Part shown: positions 1 through 8,101 of the stretch, piece by piece
Layout: every line of letters begins with the position of its first letter
How positions within the stretch are numbered: the first letter of the stretch is position 1
DNA from: Dehalobacter sp. DCA
GTDB taxonomy: Bacteria; Bacillota; Desulfitobacteriia; Desulfitobacteriales; Syntrophobotulaceae
Length of the DNA: 64,000 nucleotides
Reading direction: 5' to 3'
Assembly (NCBI RefSeq): GCF_000305775.1
Contig: NC_018866.1
Span: forward strand, 1,178,001 to 1,242,000
Translations under genes and position numbers: made by a program
Notes under the pieces: model-generated
The model's input: the letters and a program-made list of their open reading frames with translations, nothing else
Databases searched by the model: none
What the model was told of the DNA's origin: nothing

Positions 1-91
1 ATAGTGCATGTAGTTCCAAGTCTTGTTGGATCCGGCTACAAGAGTGTCCCTCAAATTTTCTCAAACTGCCAACCACGCTTTTACGACAAAC

Positions 92-142
92 GGTTTGACT
101 GCCCAGCGATTATATTTTTGTTTTCTCTCTGGGCAGCAAACC
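92..142 (-). terminator. Hairpin downstream of rdhA-rdhB cluster 1
   Basis: An inverted repeat pairs GGTTTG-a-CTGCCCAG with CTGGGCAG-CAAACC (14 paired bases, one bulge) just after the rdhB stop. There is no clear T-run after the stem in the minus direction, so it may be a terminator or an RNA-stabilising 3' stem. Confidence 0.5.
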
Positions 143-177
143 ATTCAGTCTTACCTTAAAACTGAGAACAAAAATAA

Positions 178-483
178 TTACATTTTAGATGCATTATCAG
201 TTATTTTTGCTTTCGGTACAGTAAAAAACCAACGCCAGATCCCGACTCCTGAAATTACAGTGATTGCAGTCAAAAAGACTCCGCCCATTAAAGCAGCACG
301 AGACTCATTTTCACCGAGACTAGTGAAAATAAATATATCCGTTAAAAAGAGTAATAAAACCCACGCACAAACGACTAACCATTTCCACCAATTTAAGCTT
401 TGACCACGTTGCTTCGACCATGAATACAACCAATACACAGCTACCGCTGTTCCCATTCCTGCAATGAACGAATAAAGGCTCAT
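178..483 (-). CDS. rdhB: RdhB, membrane anchor of reductive dehalogenase (cluster 1)
   Basis: A 101-residue, very hydrophobic protein with three predicted membrane helices: residues about 3-20, 35-55 and 66-86. The size, helix pattern and place directly after an rdhA gene match RdhB, which is thought to hold the exported RdhA on the outer face of the cytoplasmic membrane. The start ATG follows an AGGAGG-type site with good spacing. The gap to rdhA is 12 bases, so the two are surely one transcript. Here rdhA comes first, whereas clusters 2 and 3 have rdhB first. RdhB proteins diverge strongly, so the call rests on topology and context rather than motifs. No charged catalytic residues stand out. 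Confidence 0.85.
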   Translation of the reverse strand: MSLYSFIAGMGTAVAVYWLYSWSKQRGQSLNWWKWLVVCAWVLLLFLTDIFIFTSLGENESRAALMGGVFLTAITVISGVGIWRWFFTVPKAKITDNASKM

Positions 484-495
484 CCGCTATCCCTC

Positions 496-2037
496 CTATT
501 TCTTAAAGATGCCTTCCGGTATTCCGTCAAAGAACATATCCGTTCTCATCCACCAAGGCACGTCTTTATAAGTCGCCCACGTCGGAGCATTATAATCATC
601 CTTTGACGGACTCGGATAAAAGCTCTTTTGCCCCCATAGCATGATTTGATGTGCTATTCCGGTTCGATCTCTTACAGCCAATTCACGGCTATACTTATGC
701 AACGCATTGTCATATCTGCGCCACGGACACACAGAATAACAAACACCACACATATGTCTGATGGGAACAGAAGCATAATAGTTCTGACATTTTTCTCTGT
801 CTGACATCCAACGTACTACGCCATCGTCCTGCAGTTCGGGTTGTCCGCTTGGAATAGAGCCACCAGGACATTTTTCCGCACAAATACCACACTTGTCGCA
901 GAAATCCTTTAAGCCCATGTTGATTGGCCGATCCGGCTCCATGGGAAGATTGGTCAGTACAACAGCCAATTTTACCGAGGGTCCAAATTCAGGTGTAACC
1001 AATATGCCAGGCCTTCCCATCTCACCTAATCCGGCATCAATTGCTAACGGCGTGGGTAAAAGTTCATCCCACCCTACAATTGGGTTTCCGTTATATCTGG
1101 CAGGATACCCCAAAGCTTTGATAAAACCCGTAAGTCTTGCAGCAGCAAGGCCTGACCGCGTATATGCCTCAAATGGACTGTAAAAAAGCGGTGTTGCTTC
1201 TATCAAATTAGGTTCATGGGGTACAGCAATGACAATTGCATATTGCCACCAATCCGGGATGTCTATGGGACCACCTCTTACCCCTCTTGGCGTTATTGGA
1301 TCGATTCCTACCGCAGCTAAAATTGGAAGCATCCTGGGGTCCACACCACCACCCCAGCCTAAGATCCACCTCGGATTGACTTTCGTAATACCCACTAAAG
1401 TCCCACCAAAGAGGCCTGCCATTTTTTTAATGAGTTTGCTTGTTTCTTTTGGATCCTTAACTTTTAATGGTTCTTTAATTACACCCTTAAAGTCCCACTC
1501 TTTTGGGTCCCCTACTAAGGGAGCAAGCATGCTGGTCCAAGCCTTGTTCCATGCAGTTGCAATCCCCCACATATCCTTATTCATTTTTTTCTCTTCTTCA
1601 GCGAGGTTCGGAAGAAGTTTGGTGAACCATGCTCTATCGCTTTCCAGTTTATCAGGATGCTTTGCGTAATATTCCTTCAATCTGGGCATTAAATTTTCTT
1701 CGCCTTTTTTGCTTAATAAGGCATCTTCCTGATAGTACAGACGACGAAAGGTTGGTGAATCAACGTCTTGATCCACACGATTGACTGGTCCTTTAATCTC
1801 ATAACCAGGCTTATCTACTCTAAATGGCTCACGATTAAAATATACTTCCCCTTGTTCTGATTCCCATCCCATCATCGTATCAATGGACTTTGCATCACCA
1901 AAGCTGCTGGCAGCAATTCCCCCGAGTGCCGCTACCCCTCCAGCAAGCCCGGCAAATTTAAATAAAGAACGTCTGCTGATTTGAACAGATTTAATCTTGT
2001 CTGCTACCGAGCCATTTTCTAACTGGTTATTTTCCAT
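496..2037 (-). CDS. rdhA: RdhA, corrinoid/Fe-S reductive dehalogenase (cluster 1)
   Basis: A 513-residue catalytic subunit of a respiratory reductive dehalogenase, which removes halogen from an organohalide outside the membrane using a corrinoid and two Fe-S clusters. Seen: a twin-arginine leader (SRRSLFKFAG, RR near residues 22-23) followed by a hydrophobic Ala/Gly stretch; a first cluster motif CDKCGICAEKCP near residue 380; a second motif with an isolated Cys near 417 then CGVCYSVCPW near 430-439. The start is placed at the internal ATG because ATGGAGTG lies seven bases upstream; the longer form would start with a GTG at 2046. The long intergenic region upstream holds two strong palindromes. 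The substrate cannot be told from sequence. It is longer than the other three RdhA here because of extra residues in the N-terminal half. Confidence 0.93.
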   Translation of the reverse strand: MENNQLENGSVADKIKSVQISRRSLFKFAGLAGGVAALGGIAASSFGDAKSIDTMMGWESEQGEVYFNREPFRVDKPGYEIKGPVNRVDQDVDSPTFRRLYYQEDALLSKKGEENLMPRLKEYYAKHPDKLESDRAWFTKLLPNLAEEEKKMNKDMWGIATAWNKAWTSMLAPLVGDPKEWDFKGVIKEPLKVKDPKETSKLIKKMAGLFGGTLVGITKVNPRWILGWGGGVDPRMLPILAAVGIDPITPRGVRGGPIDIPDWWQYAIVIAVPHEPNLIEATPLFYSPFEAYTRSGLAAARLTGFIKALGYPARYNGNPIVGWDELLPTPLAIDAGLGEMGRPGILVTPEFGPSVKLAVVLTNLPMEPDRPINMGLKDFCDKCGICAEKCPGGSIPSGQPELQDDGVVRWMSDREKCQNYYASVPIRHMCGVCYSVCPWRRYDNALHKYSRELAVRDRTGIAHQIMLWGQKSFYPSPSKDDYNAPTWATYKDVPWWMRTDMFFDGIPEGIFKK

Positions 2038-2190
2038 CCTGTTCACTCCATTCCAATTTGTGAAAATAAAAAAGATAATGTTAAAAGTCCCTTAGATGCT
2101 AAACATTTGCGCTATGAAGTTCTGGTTTTTTTAGACTTGTGAGTCTATACCTTTCCTCCTTTACTTTAAAATACAGATCATATCTTAAAC

Positions 2191-2202
2191 ACGAGCGCTC
2201 GT
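2191..2202. promoter_or_regulatory. Palindrome ACGAGCGCTCGT upstream of rdhA-1
   Basis: A perfect 12-base palindrome, about 155 bases before the rdhA-1 start. Palindromes of this shape are common operators of TetR-family repressors, but no intact tetR gene is in the window; a tetR fragment lies before rdhA-4. A GGAGG-like stretch lies between this site and rdhA without an open frame behind it. Confidence 0.45.
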
Positions 2203-2244
2203 ATTCAGTGTATAGCAGTCAACTTTTTGTGTATGTTAAACAAA

Positions 2245-2270
2245 TACTTTTCTGAATATTCAGAAAAGTA
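2245..2270. promoter_or_regulatory. Perfect 26-base palindrome upstream of rdhA-1
   Basis: The half-site TACTTTTCTGAAT is followed at once by its exact reverse complement, centred on AATATT. It lies between rdhA-1 and the HxlR gene. A perfect repeat of this length in AT-rich DNA is very unlikely by chance. It may be a regulator binding site for rdhA or, less likely, a small hairpin; there is no T-run after it. Confidence 0.6.
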
Positions 2271-2442
2271 AAAGTAAAACTGGCTTTGATCAAATGATGT
2301 ATTCCTTTAGGATAAGCCCCATTCTGACAACCCTAAGTATTTTTGTATAATGCAAACAAAGGAGCAATAGACTATTTCAGACTAATGCTCCCCAAAATAT
2401 TCGCCTTATTATTTTATACAACATATATTATCGGGGCACTTC

Positions 2443-2817
2443 TTAGTTTTTGTTCAATGTGTATTCAGACTCCTGAACCTGAATCCCCCAATGTGCAAGT
2501 TGTTTTAGAATCGGCATCAGGTCACTACAAAGGTCCGTCAATGCATATTCAACCCTCACCGGCATCTCCATATATTGTTTACGGTAGATAAGACCGTCTT
2601 CTTCCAATTCCTTCAATGAACCTGCCAACATCGTATTTGTTATGCCTCTAATCTTGCGTTTCAGTTCATTATACCTTGTTATACCGTCTTGATTAAGCGC
2701 GCATAAAATGGGTACTTTCCATTTTCCGCCTATTAACCTTAATGCACTTCCTAATGGACAATCCTCCATACATGGGCAGTTATTTCTGCATGCGCTGTTG
2801 TTTTGATCGCTTTTCAT
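2443..2817 (-). CDS. HxlR-family transcriptional regulator
   Basis: A 124-residue winged-helix protein of the HxlR (DUF24) family. Seen: an N-terminal Cys-rich lead (CRNNCPCMEDCP, residues about 9-20), then the family core from about residue 22 with GGKWKVPILCAL, the recognition-helix region around ITNTMLAGSLKELEEDGLI, and the wing ending in VRVEYALTDLC. Several HxlR proteins sense thiol-reactive or oxidative signals through Cys near the N terminus, and this one has four Cys before the core. It is divergent from the split-barrel gene at 2943, with a TAGTA/TACTA palindrome between them, so autoregulation and control of that gene are likely. A role in rdhA-1 control is possible but unproven. 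Confidence 0.88.
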   Translation of the reverse strand: MKSDQNNSACRNNCPCMEDCPLGSALRLIGGKWKVPILCALNQDGITRYNELKRKIRGITNTMLAGSLKELEEDGLIYRKQYMEMPVRVEYALTDLCSDLMPILKQLAHWGIQVQESEYTLNKN

Positions 2818-2875
2818 AGTCAGTTTTTCCTTACCTACTCATCATTTTCTGCGTACTTGAAAAATAAAATCCAGG

Positions 2876-2891
2876 TAGTAATATTGTACTA
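2876..2891. promoter_or_regulatory. Candidate HxlR operator
   Basis: TAGTAATATTGTACTA contains inverted TAGTA and TACTA half-sites separated by six bases. This resembles operators of HxlR/YodB-type regulators. It sits between the divergent HxlR gene (start 2817) and the split-barrel gene (start 2943), a natural place for shared control. Confidence 0.45.
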
Positions 2892-2942
2892 GGTAGCAAA
2901 ACTAAAGTAAAGACTATCAAAAAATATTAAGGAGATGGCGAG

Positions 2943-3248
2943 ATGGTTATTAATGAAGGGGTCAAAGCAGTCATTGAGGGTTCGGCCTTTCTTTCCCTTG
3001 TCACACTGGGTGCAGATGGCATTCCTCACCCAATTATTGTTGGCAAAGGCGAAGTTGTAGGTGACACAGTAGTCTTCGGCATTTACAAAATGGACGTAAC
3101 ACAACAGAATTTAGCAGCTGACAAAAACATATGGGTTGTTGCAGCCACAATGGACGGCGGACCTAAAGGCTATCGTCTCAATGGTACAGCTGAGGTCAAG
3201 GATAAGAAGCTCATTTTCACCCCAGCAAAAGTTGATGCTCTGATATAA
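2943..3248 (+). CDS. Small FMN-binding split-barrel (pyridoxamine-phosphate-oxidase-like) protein
   Basis: A 101-residue protein of the PNPOx-like split-barrel fold, a family whose members usually bind FMN or related flavin cofactors. Conserved blocks shared with its paralog at 44100 are GIPHPIIVGK (residues about 27-36), FGIYKMDVTQQN (about 46-57) and ATMDGGPKGYRLNG (about 67-80). A strong AAGGAGATGG site precedes the ATG. It is transcribed away from HxlR and followed by an intrinsic terminator, so it is monocistronic. Both paralogs sit beside an rdhA cluster. Function is unknown; flavin binding, or a redox role near dehalogenation, is inference from fold and place. Confidence 0.78.
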   Translation: MVINEGVKAVIEGSAFLSLVTLGADGIPHPIIVGKGEVVGDTVVFGIYKMDVTQQNLAADKNIWVVAATMDGGPKGYRLNGTAEVKDKKLIFTPAKVDALI

Positions 3249-3312
3249 ACCTTCTTTCTAGGAGCTATTGACACTAATGTAAATAAATTAAGGTAATATG
3301 AGTCCCATCTCT

Positions 3313-3352
3313 AACGCTTCAATATTATTTTGAGGCGTTTTCCTTTTTTCTT
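3313..3352 (+). terminator. Intrinsic terminator after the split-barrel gene
   Basis: Stem AACGCTTCAA / TTGAGGCGTT with a seven-base loop, followed by a T-rich tract, 65 bases after the stop at 3248. Confidence 0.8.
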
Positions 3353-3427
3353 GGGCAGCGTAGACATACAAGATACTCCGCTGGATACTCCACTCACACA
3401 TTCTCGCAGCTACAATATTTGAAGTGA

Positions 3428-3453
3428 TAAAAAGCCAGGATTTTCTCCTGGCT
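3428..3453 (-). terminator. Intrinsic terminator of methyltransferase operon 1
   Basis: Read on the minus strand: stem AGCCAGGA / TCCTGGCT with a five-base loop, then TTTTTA. It lies about 100 bases after the stop of the 47-residue gene and ends the transcript that begins at 5529. Confidence 0.8.
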
Positions 3454-3554
3454 CGAGACTGTAGTAATCTTCTATGACATTAAATAAAACAGCCTGAAAT
3501 TGACCTATTAACTTATTTCGGTTATTTTTTCTTAGTTTCCCTTATTCTCTTTGT

Positions 3555-3698
3555 TTAAAAGAGCGCCAGGAAAGTTACATAGGCAAAAATCATTTCCTGC
3601 CCGATATCCCAATTCATACCCATCGCAGGATCTTTATCTGCGAGCTCCGGATGCTCTTTTACGATATCACTCCAAGAGATCAACAATTGTTCTTCCAC
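3555..3698 (-). CDS. Small protein (47 residues) at the end of a corrinoid methyltransferase operon
   Basis: An unrecognised 47-residue acidic protein. The GTG start is chosen because AGGAGGTG lies 6-8 bases upstream; a longer frame to 3740 would overlap the methyltransferase gene and lacks a site. Seen: an amphipathic first half (EEQLLISWSDIVKEHPEL), a Met/Trp-rich centre and a hydrophobic C terminus (FAYVTFLALF). It begins 16 bases after the URO-D gene stop and precedes the operon terminator. The spacing, strong ribosome site and operon place suggest a real gene, perhaps a partner of the methyltransferase. Confidence 0.6.
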   Translation of the reverse strand: MEEQLLISWSDIVKEHPELADKDPAMGMNWDIGQEMIFAYVTFLALF

Positions 3699-3714
3699 CG
3701 TGAAGCACCTCCTA

Positions 3715-4887
3715 TTAATAAATACCATACTCCATGACAAACTTGTTTACGGCGATGATGTTTTCCACCTTGCCGTCAGCTGCCGAAAGAAGTTCCTTAT
3801 CGGTTGAGAAAATATATCCTCCGCCAGGAGCCAGATCATCCAATAATTCTTTCGCTTTGGTAATACATTCTTCCTTCGTGCCATATTGTAACAACGTTAA
3901 CGGAAAAAGACCTAGTATGCACATGGTATTTCCAAGCTTCTGTTTAAGTTCTTTAGAATCGCCGTGTTCGAACCATCCCAGTGTTTTCTTGGCAGGCAGA
4001 TCTTGAAGATGATCATAGTAGCGTGACCAATCTCCTTCATAGAATGGCATTGGAATTACTCCATTAGCCACGAAGGCCTCGATAATCGTTTTAAACATAG
4101 GCCAGTAAAATTTATCAAAATCTGCTGTTTTAAGCATAGTAGGTAAATGTAAAGGAAGTAGGATGATTTTGGGGTTTGCTTTCGGTGGTGTTGAAAACAT
4201 CTGACCCATTCCAAACCTTATTACTAACGGAGTAAGTGCCTGCGCAGCCTCAAGCAATTCTTCAGGCCGACGACGCATATCCATAAATGCGCCTTTAATA
4301 CCCCGGAAGAAATCGGCAATCCAATCTAATGGCATTATTGCTAAACCATCAAATAGCATAGGTATTCCATACTGGGTTATTAGATTAGCCTCTGCAGCGC
4401 CCTTTTTCGCTCCATACATACCAAATTGCATAGCGCCTTTTGCTAGTGCTAAATCCTTTGCAGGTGATTCTTTTGCCAATTCCGAATATTTCCGCGGCAA
4501 AACTTTTTCCACCATGAACCTAAATGGGTCTTTAATAAATTCAGGATATTCTTCGCTAGTCATTACTTCCGCATTCTCATCTGAATATTGAACAATGTTG
4601 CTTTCATTCAAATAATGAAAAGATTTACTGCCCAAAGCCTGATACATGCCACCGGGTCTGGCGTAAAACATGTGCAAGACGTCCATCGGTATGTCGTTAA
4701 CTACTTTTAGAAGAGACTTACTGCATTTATCCAAATCCCAGTTGGATTCGGAGTCAGTGTACCCTGCATAGTAGGAAGACCATGTTCCAAGAGCGGAAGA
4801 GATCGGAACTCGATCCGGTTGTTCTAGATTAATGGCTTTGTAAACTCTTTCTACACGTTTTTGGTAAAGGTTCATTATTTCACTCAT
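3715..4887 (-). CDS. URO-D-fold corrinoid methyltransferase (MtaA/MtbA-like)
   Basis: A 390-residue protein of the uroporphyrinogen decarboxylase superfamily, the branch that moves methyl groups between a substrate or cofactor and a corrinoid protein. Seen: family N terminus KRVERVYKAINLEQPDRVPI (residues about 9-28), and a C-terminal barrel part with PGGGYIFSTD near 356-365. True heme decarboxylases are shorter and not paired with a corrinoid protein. It starts four bases after the corrinoid protein stop, so the genes are translationally linked. The methyl donor cannot be read from sequence; O-methyl or N-methyl compounds are the usual candidates. The ATG at 4887 is preferred because GGTGGG lies seven bases before it. 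Confidence 0.85.
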   Translation of the reverse strand: MSEIMNLYQKRVERVYKAINLEQPDRVPISSALGTWSSYYAGYTDSESNWDLDKCSKSLLKVVNDIPMDVLHMFYARPGGMYQALGSKSFHYLNESNIVQYSDENAEVMTSEEYPEFIKDPFRFMVEKVLPRKYSELAKESPAKDLALAKGAMQFGMYGAKKGAAEANLITQYGIPMLFDGLAIMPLDWIADFFRGIKGAFMDMRRRPEELLEAAQALTPLVIRFGMGQMFSTPPKANPKIILLPLHLPTMLKTADFDKFYWPMFKTIIEAFVANGVIPMPFYEGDWSRYYDHLQDLPAKKTLGWFEHGDSKELKQKLGNTMCILGLFPLTLLQYGTKEECITKAKELLDDLAPGGGYIFSTDKELLSAADGKVENIIAVNKFVMEYGIY

Positions 4888-4890
4888 CAA

Positions 4891-5529
4891 TCAACCCACC
4901 CATCTTTGGCATATTTTGACCCCTTCAGCTGCGTTTGTCGAAAAGGCGTCCGCCCCTATGCTTTGACATACATTCTCATTAACGGGTACTCCGCCGATAA
5001 TCACCTTGACTGAATTTCTAAGGCCCGCATTGTTCAGTCCATCAACCGTTTCTTTCATACTATCCAGCGCTAAAGTCAGTACGCCGCTTAAGCCTACGAT
5101 ATCAGGGTTAACCTCTTTAACCTTGTCCACGATCTGGCTAACCGGAACATTGATCCCCAGGTCGATCACCTCGAAATTTGCGGCTTCAACCATGGATCTG
5201 AAAATATTTTTGCCGATATCATGAAGATCTCCGAAAACGGTAGCCAGGACAATCATTCCGCCTTTTGCTGAAGATCCTGCACTTAAAACCGGTTTGAGCT
5301 TGTCCATTACGTTTTGCAAAACTTCCCCGGCGAAGACCAGGTCTCCGATAAAGTACTCGCCCGAATCATAGCGTTCACCTACGAGCGTCATACCTTGCTG
5401 ACAGGCTTTAACAACTTCTTGAACTTCGGCGGCGTTGTCGTCTTTGCTTAGCACTTCATCAATCGCCTTGTTTAACACGTCTTCGTCCAAATCGGACATC
5501 GCTTGAATCAGGGCTTTCAAATCCATCAC
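4891..5529 (-). CDS. Corrinoid (B12-binding) methyl-carrier protein, operon 1
   Basis: A 212-residue protein of the MtaC/MtbC type. An N-terminal helical cap (residues about 1-85) carries methyl; the C-terminal Rossmann domain binds cobalamin. Seen: the base-off/His-on motif DLHDIGKN (D-x-H-x-x-G, about residues 102-109), then GLSGVLTLALDS and VIIGGVPVN. His in that motif is the lower cobalt ligand. It is the first gene of operon 1, ahead of the URO-D methyltransferase. Start may be this GTG or the ATG at 5526; a GGAGG lies 10 or 13 bases upstream respectively. Similar proteins are encoded at 22393, 24988 and 33854. Confidence 0.92.
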   Translation of the reverse strand: MMDLKALIQAMSDLDEDVLNKAIDEVLSKDDNAAEVQEVVKACQQGMTLVGERYDSGEYFIGDLVFAGEVLQNVMDKLKPVLSAGSSAKGGMIVLATVFGDLHDIGKNIFRSMVEAANFEVIDLGINVPVSQIVDKVKEVNPDIVGLSGVLTLALDSMKETVDGLNNAGLRNSVKVIIGGVPVNENVCQSIGADAFSTNAAEGVKICQRWVG

Positions 5530-5928
5530 TTCAAACCATCCTCCTTAAACTTTTTACAGCTATTTTTTAGTCTATTGATAATAAAGTTTGCTGTCTATAC
5601 AAGTAAATATATCATAGATAAAATTTAATAAAGCTTAGCGCTTACTAAGGGTATAATTTATATATTTTAAATTTTCAAAATTATTTACCGTATTATTTAT
5701 ACAACAGTTTTTACCCAATTTCATTGTGGATTATTTTTATTGGCCTAACAAATAATAACAAATAATTTTTATATTATTTGGAAATGCTTTAATTATCCTT
5801 ATTTTCTGACGATTCCTTTGTTTTGCTTTTCTGATAATCAAAGACAGAGTGTGTCTTGATTCACATATCTTCAGAAACAGAAATGATATGATAAGGTATA
5901 GGGGAATCTGTATGTGGAGGTGATTGCA
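5530..5928. other. Divergent intergenic region, operon 1 / CprK-like gene
   Basis: About 400 bases, very AT-rich, between divergent genes. It should hold both promoters. TTAG-CGCTTA-CTAA near 5634-5652 is a weak palindrome. I looked for the CprK box (TTAAT-N4-ATTAA) and found no convincing copy. Confidence 0.5.
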
Positions 5929-6603
5929 GTGTTTGACTATTCACATTTCCCATGGGAGCCTTCATCTGAAAAACTATTTGATTTTATGAAGACGAATGGT
6001 CAACGTTTTACTGTAAGCAAAGGACAAAGAGTCATAAATACCGGTGAAGAAATAAACTACATCCAGTGTGTCGAAAAAGGAACATTGAAGACCATGATGT
6101 TAAGTAAAGACGGAAGACAAAGAACAGTGAGTATTATTCAAGCCGGAGGAATTTACGGTTTAGTTCCCGTACTTCTGGAAGTAAAATCGTCTCCCCTTGA
6201 GATAAGGGCTTGTGAAGACAGCACAATTTGTTATGTCACGAAAAATCAAATTTTTGAAGGAATTAATGGTAACCCCATCTTGGCCTTTGCTTTTATGGAC
6301 TACTTGAGTAATTACGCTATTGCGCTTGTAGAAAATTTCGAATCCTTATGGTTTTTCCCTCCAAGACAGCGGTTTTTACTATTCTTACGTAATCTTTATT
6401 CACTCAATCACTCAGAATATGATAATTGGTATAAAGCCCCATATATCCTTACTCATCAAGAGATTGCAGATTCTATTGGTGCTACACGAGAATTTGTTAC
6501 GAAGCAATTCTCTGATTTAAAAAACAAAGGTATGATCAAAGTAATAGATCGAAATATATATTTTCCCGAAGACTTCAAATCATGGGTTGAATCCCAATTA
6601 TAA
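5929..6603 (+). CDS. CprK-like CRP/FNR-family regulator (first copy)
   Basis: A 224-residue CRP/FNR protein. Residues about 25-120 form the cyclic-nucleotide-type sensor barrel (GQRVINTGEEINYIQCVEKG); a dimer helix follows; the C-terminal winged helix holds ILTHQEIADSIGATREFVTK with the recognition helix near TREFVTK. In organohalide respirers such proteins (CprK/RdhK) bind the halogenated substrate and switch on rdh genes. The Cys pattern of oxygen-sensing FNR is absent. The GTG start is chosen because GGAGGTGA lies five bases upstream. It faces rdh cluster 2 convergently and is divergent from methyltransferase operon 1. The regulated targets are inference. Confidence 0.85.
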   Translation: MFDYSHFPWEPSSEKLFDFMKTNGQRFTVSKGQRVINTGEEINYIQCVEKGTLKTMMLSKDGRQRTVSIIQAGGIYGLVPVLLEVKSSPLEIRACEDSTICYVTKNQIFEGINGNPILAFAFMDYLSNYAIALVENFESLWFFPPRQRFLLFLRNLYSLNHSEYDNWYKAPYILTHQEIADSIGATREFVTKQFSDLKNKGMIKVIDRNIYFPEDFKSWVESQL

Positions 6604-6614
6604 ACTGGCCTCAT

Positions 6615-6821
6615 TTATTCTACTGCAAAGTTATGCATATCAATATCTTCTGGAATTTCAGGCTCCTGAGGAGTTTGGGATTCCATATTAATTTTTTGGG
6701 CACTTAAGTCTGCAACAGAATTAGAATCTATGTTCTGCCAAAAGATCAAACTGATTATTACAAGTGTAACAACACATAAGGCATGGTTTAGGATATCACC
6801 GATATTGTATTTATTATTCAT
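6615..6821 (-). CDS. Small single-span membrane protein after rdhC
   Basis: A 68-residue protein with one membrane helix (residues about 10-29, HALCVVTLVIISLIFW) and an acidic, proline-rich outside tail (TPQEPEIPEDIDMHN). A GAGGGAG site precedes the ATG. It starts 28 bases after the rdhC stop in cluster 2 and reads in the same direction, so it is likely the last gene of the operon. I do not recognise the family. Its acidic tail outside the membrane could bind a partner; that is only a guess. Confidence 0.55.
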   Translation of the reverse strand: MNNKYNIGDILNHALCVVTLVIISLIFWQNIDSNSVADLSAQKINMESQTPQEPEIPEDIDMHNFAVE

Positions 6822-6849
6822 TTTCTCCCTCGCGTTGATTTAATTACAC

Positions 6850-8028
6850 CTACTCGTTTTTATTCATCGGCATTTGGTGCTGGGTAACTTTCTCAGGTAA
6901 GTGCACGAGTTTTCCGAGTCTACGCCTGATTTTAGCGCAAATATCCAGAAAAGCACCTACTGGACAGAAGCAATCGCACCAGAACCGATAGATAAAGATG
7001 GACCCCGTCATAATCACAAGCAATAATAGCCAATTAAGAAAAGTCCCTGTAAGCCCAAACAACGTGCCAAATGGTTCATAACTACCAATAGCCGGGTTCC
7101 GGTACAGGAAAGTTAAAAGTAAGCCAGACCATAACAGTATCTTAGGCAATAATTTCAGGAGCTGATTAGATACCCTTCGGCACTTGCTGCGACCTCTTAC
7201 CATACTTGTTAATTCTTGTACTCCCCCGAAAGGACACAGCCAGTAACAGTATAGGTTGCGTCCTGAAAAAAGAGCGATTCCTAAACCACCTAGTACGATT
7301 ACATACCAAATCATATTACTGTGTATAGAAGGCCAATACCCCATCAATAATGCCGAGATAGAGGATAAGGAAATCTGGATTTTAAGCCAGAATCCAAAGA
7401 TAATGACTGCAGCAAGTAAAGTAATATACCGCATTTTGGACTTTTTCCACACCAAGCTTAGGACCCATACGGCTAAAAGCAGAATGATCGCGCTTGCTTC
7501 CGCTAACCCAAACTTCCAGGATTCCGGCTTTTCCGATATGCTTAGACCAAGTTGATTGACTGCCACTTCGTGACTTCCCTGTCGTACAGCATTGGCGATA
7601 GCCCTGGAACTTACCGTGGCCCCGGTGACGTAATCAATGTCAGCACCCAGTTCAATCGGATCATTTGCTTTTATGTTCTTAAACTGATCCAGAAATTTTG
7701 CCTTTAAGACTTTGTTCAAAAAACTAGGCGTCTCTCTGCTCTCCACAACCACAACCTGTTGGATCTCCCCCAGCGGATCAATTACTGCAGCTACCTTCAT
7801 TGGCCCGCCGTAACCATTGGCCTCTCCAAATACGACATAATAATGTTCCTTGCCGTTGCTTTGATCCGTTTTAAAAGTTGGAGGGTTGTTACTTATTTTT
7901 TCAAAGTTTGTTTGCGGCAAAATCTGTTTCATGTAAAGGAGTTCATCCTTCTCTGCTGCCATATTGGAATATGCCAAAGCCCCAATCAATATAGCAACCG
8001 CAACAACTATCATTATGCGTTTTAACAT
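6850..8028 (-). CDS. rdhC: RdhC, NosR-like membrane flavoprotein (cluster 2)
   Basis: A 392-residue NosR/PceC-type protein. After a signal-like helix (residues about 3-22) comes an outside FMN-binding domain with the flavinylation motif VTGATVSSR (about 132-140), whose Thr is the expected site of covalent FMN attached by ApbE. Five or so membrane helices follow, with two Cys motifs, CYWLCPFG (about 258-265) and CDCFCPVG (about 350-357), typical of the polyferredoxin-like loops of NosR. Proposed role in the family: electron transfer from menaquinol to RdhA. A GC-rich hairpin separates it from rdhA. A paralog is at 39696. Start is supported by TGGAGGAAGC. Confidence 0.9.
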   Translation of the reverse strand: MLKRIMIVVAVAILIGALAYSNMAAEKDELLYMKQILPQTNFEKISNNPPTFKTDQSNGKEHYYVVFGEANGYGGPMKVAAVIDPLGEIQQVVVVESRETPSFLNKVLKAKFLDQFKNIKANDPIELGADIDYVTGATVSSRAIANAVRQGSHEVAVNQLGLSISEKPESWKFGLAEASAIILLLAVWVLSLVWKKSKMRYITLLAAVIIFGFWLKIQISLSSISALLMGYWPSIHSNMIWYVIVLGGLGIALFSGRNLYCYWLCPFGGVQELTSMVRGRSKCRRVSNQLLKLLPKILLWSGLLLTFLYRNPAIGSYEPFGTLFGLTGTFLNWLLLLVIMTGSIFIYRFWCDCFCPVGAFLDICAKIRRRLGKLVHLPEKVTQHQMPMNKNE

Positions 8029-8101
8029 TACTGCTTCCTCCAGAAGTGTGACTAATAACTAGGCTGACAAATGAAGTAAATAAGAAACCTAATAATGATA
8101 T

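Noticed and set aside
23-403. 126-residue plus-strand frame at the left end
   Set aside because: Antisense to rdhB-1 and its terminator; no ribosome site or recognisable text.
893-1669. Long open frames on the plus strand inside rdhA-1
   Set aside because: They are antisense shadows of a gene with clear family motifs and lack start sites.
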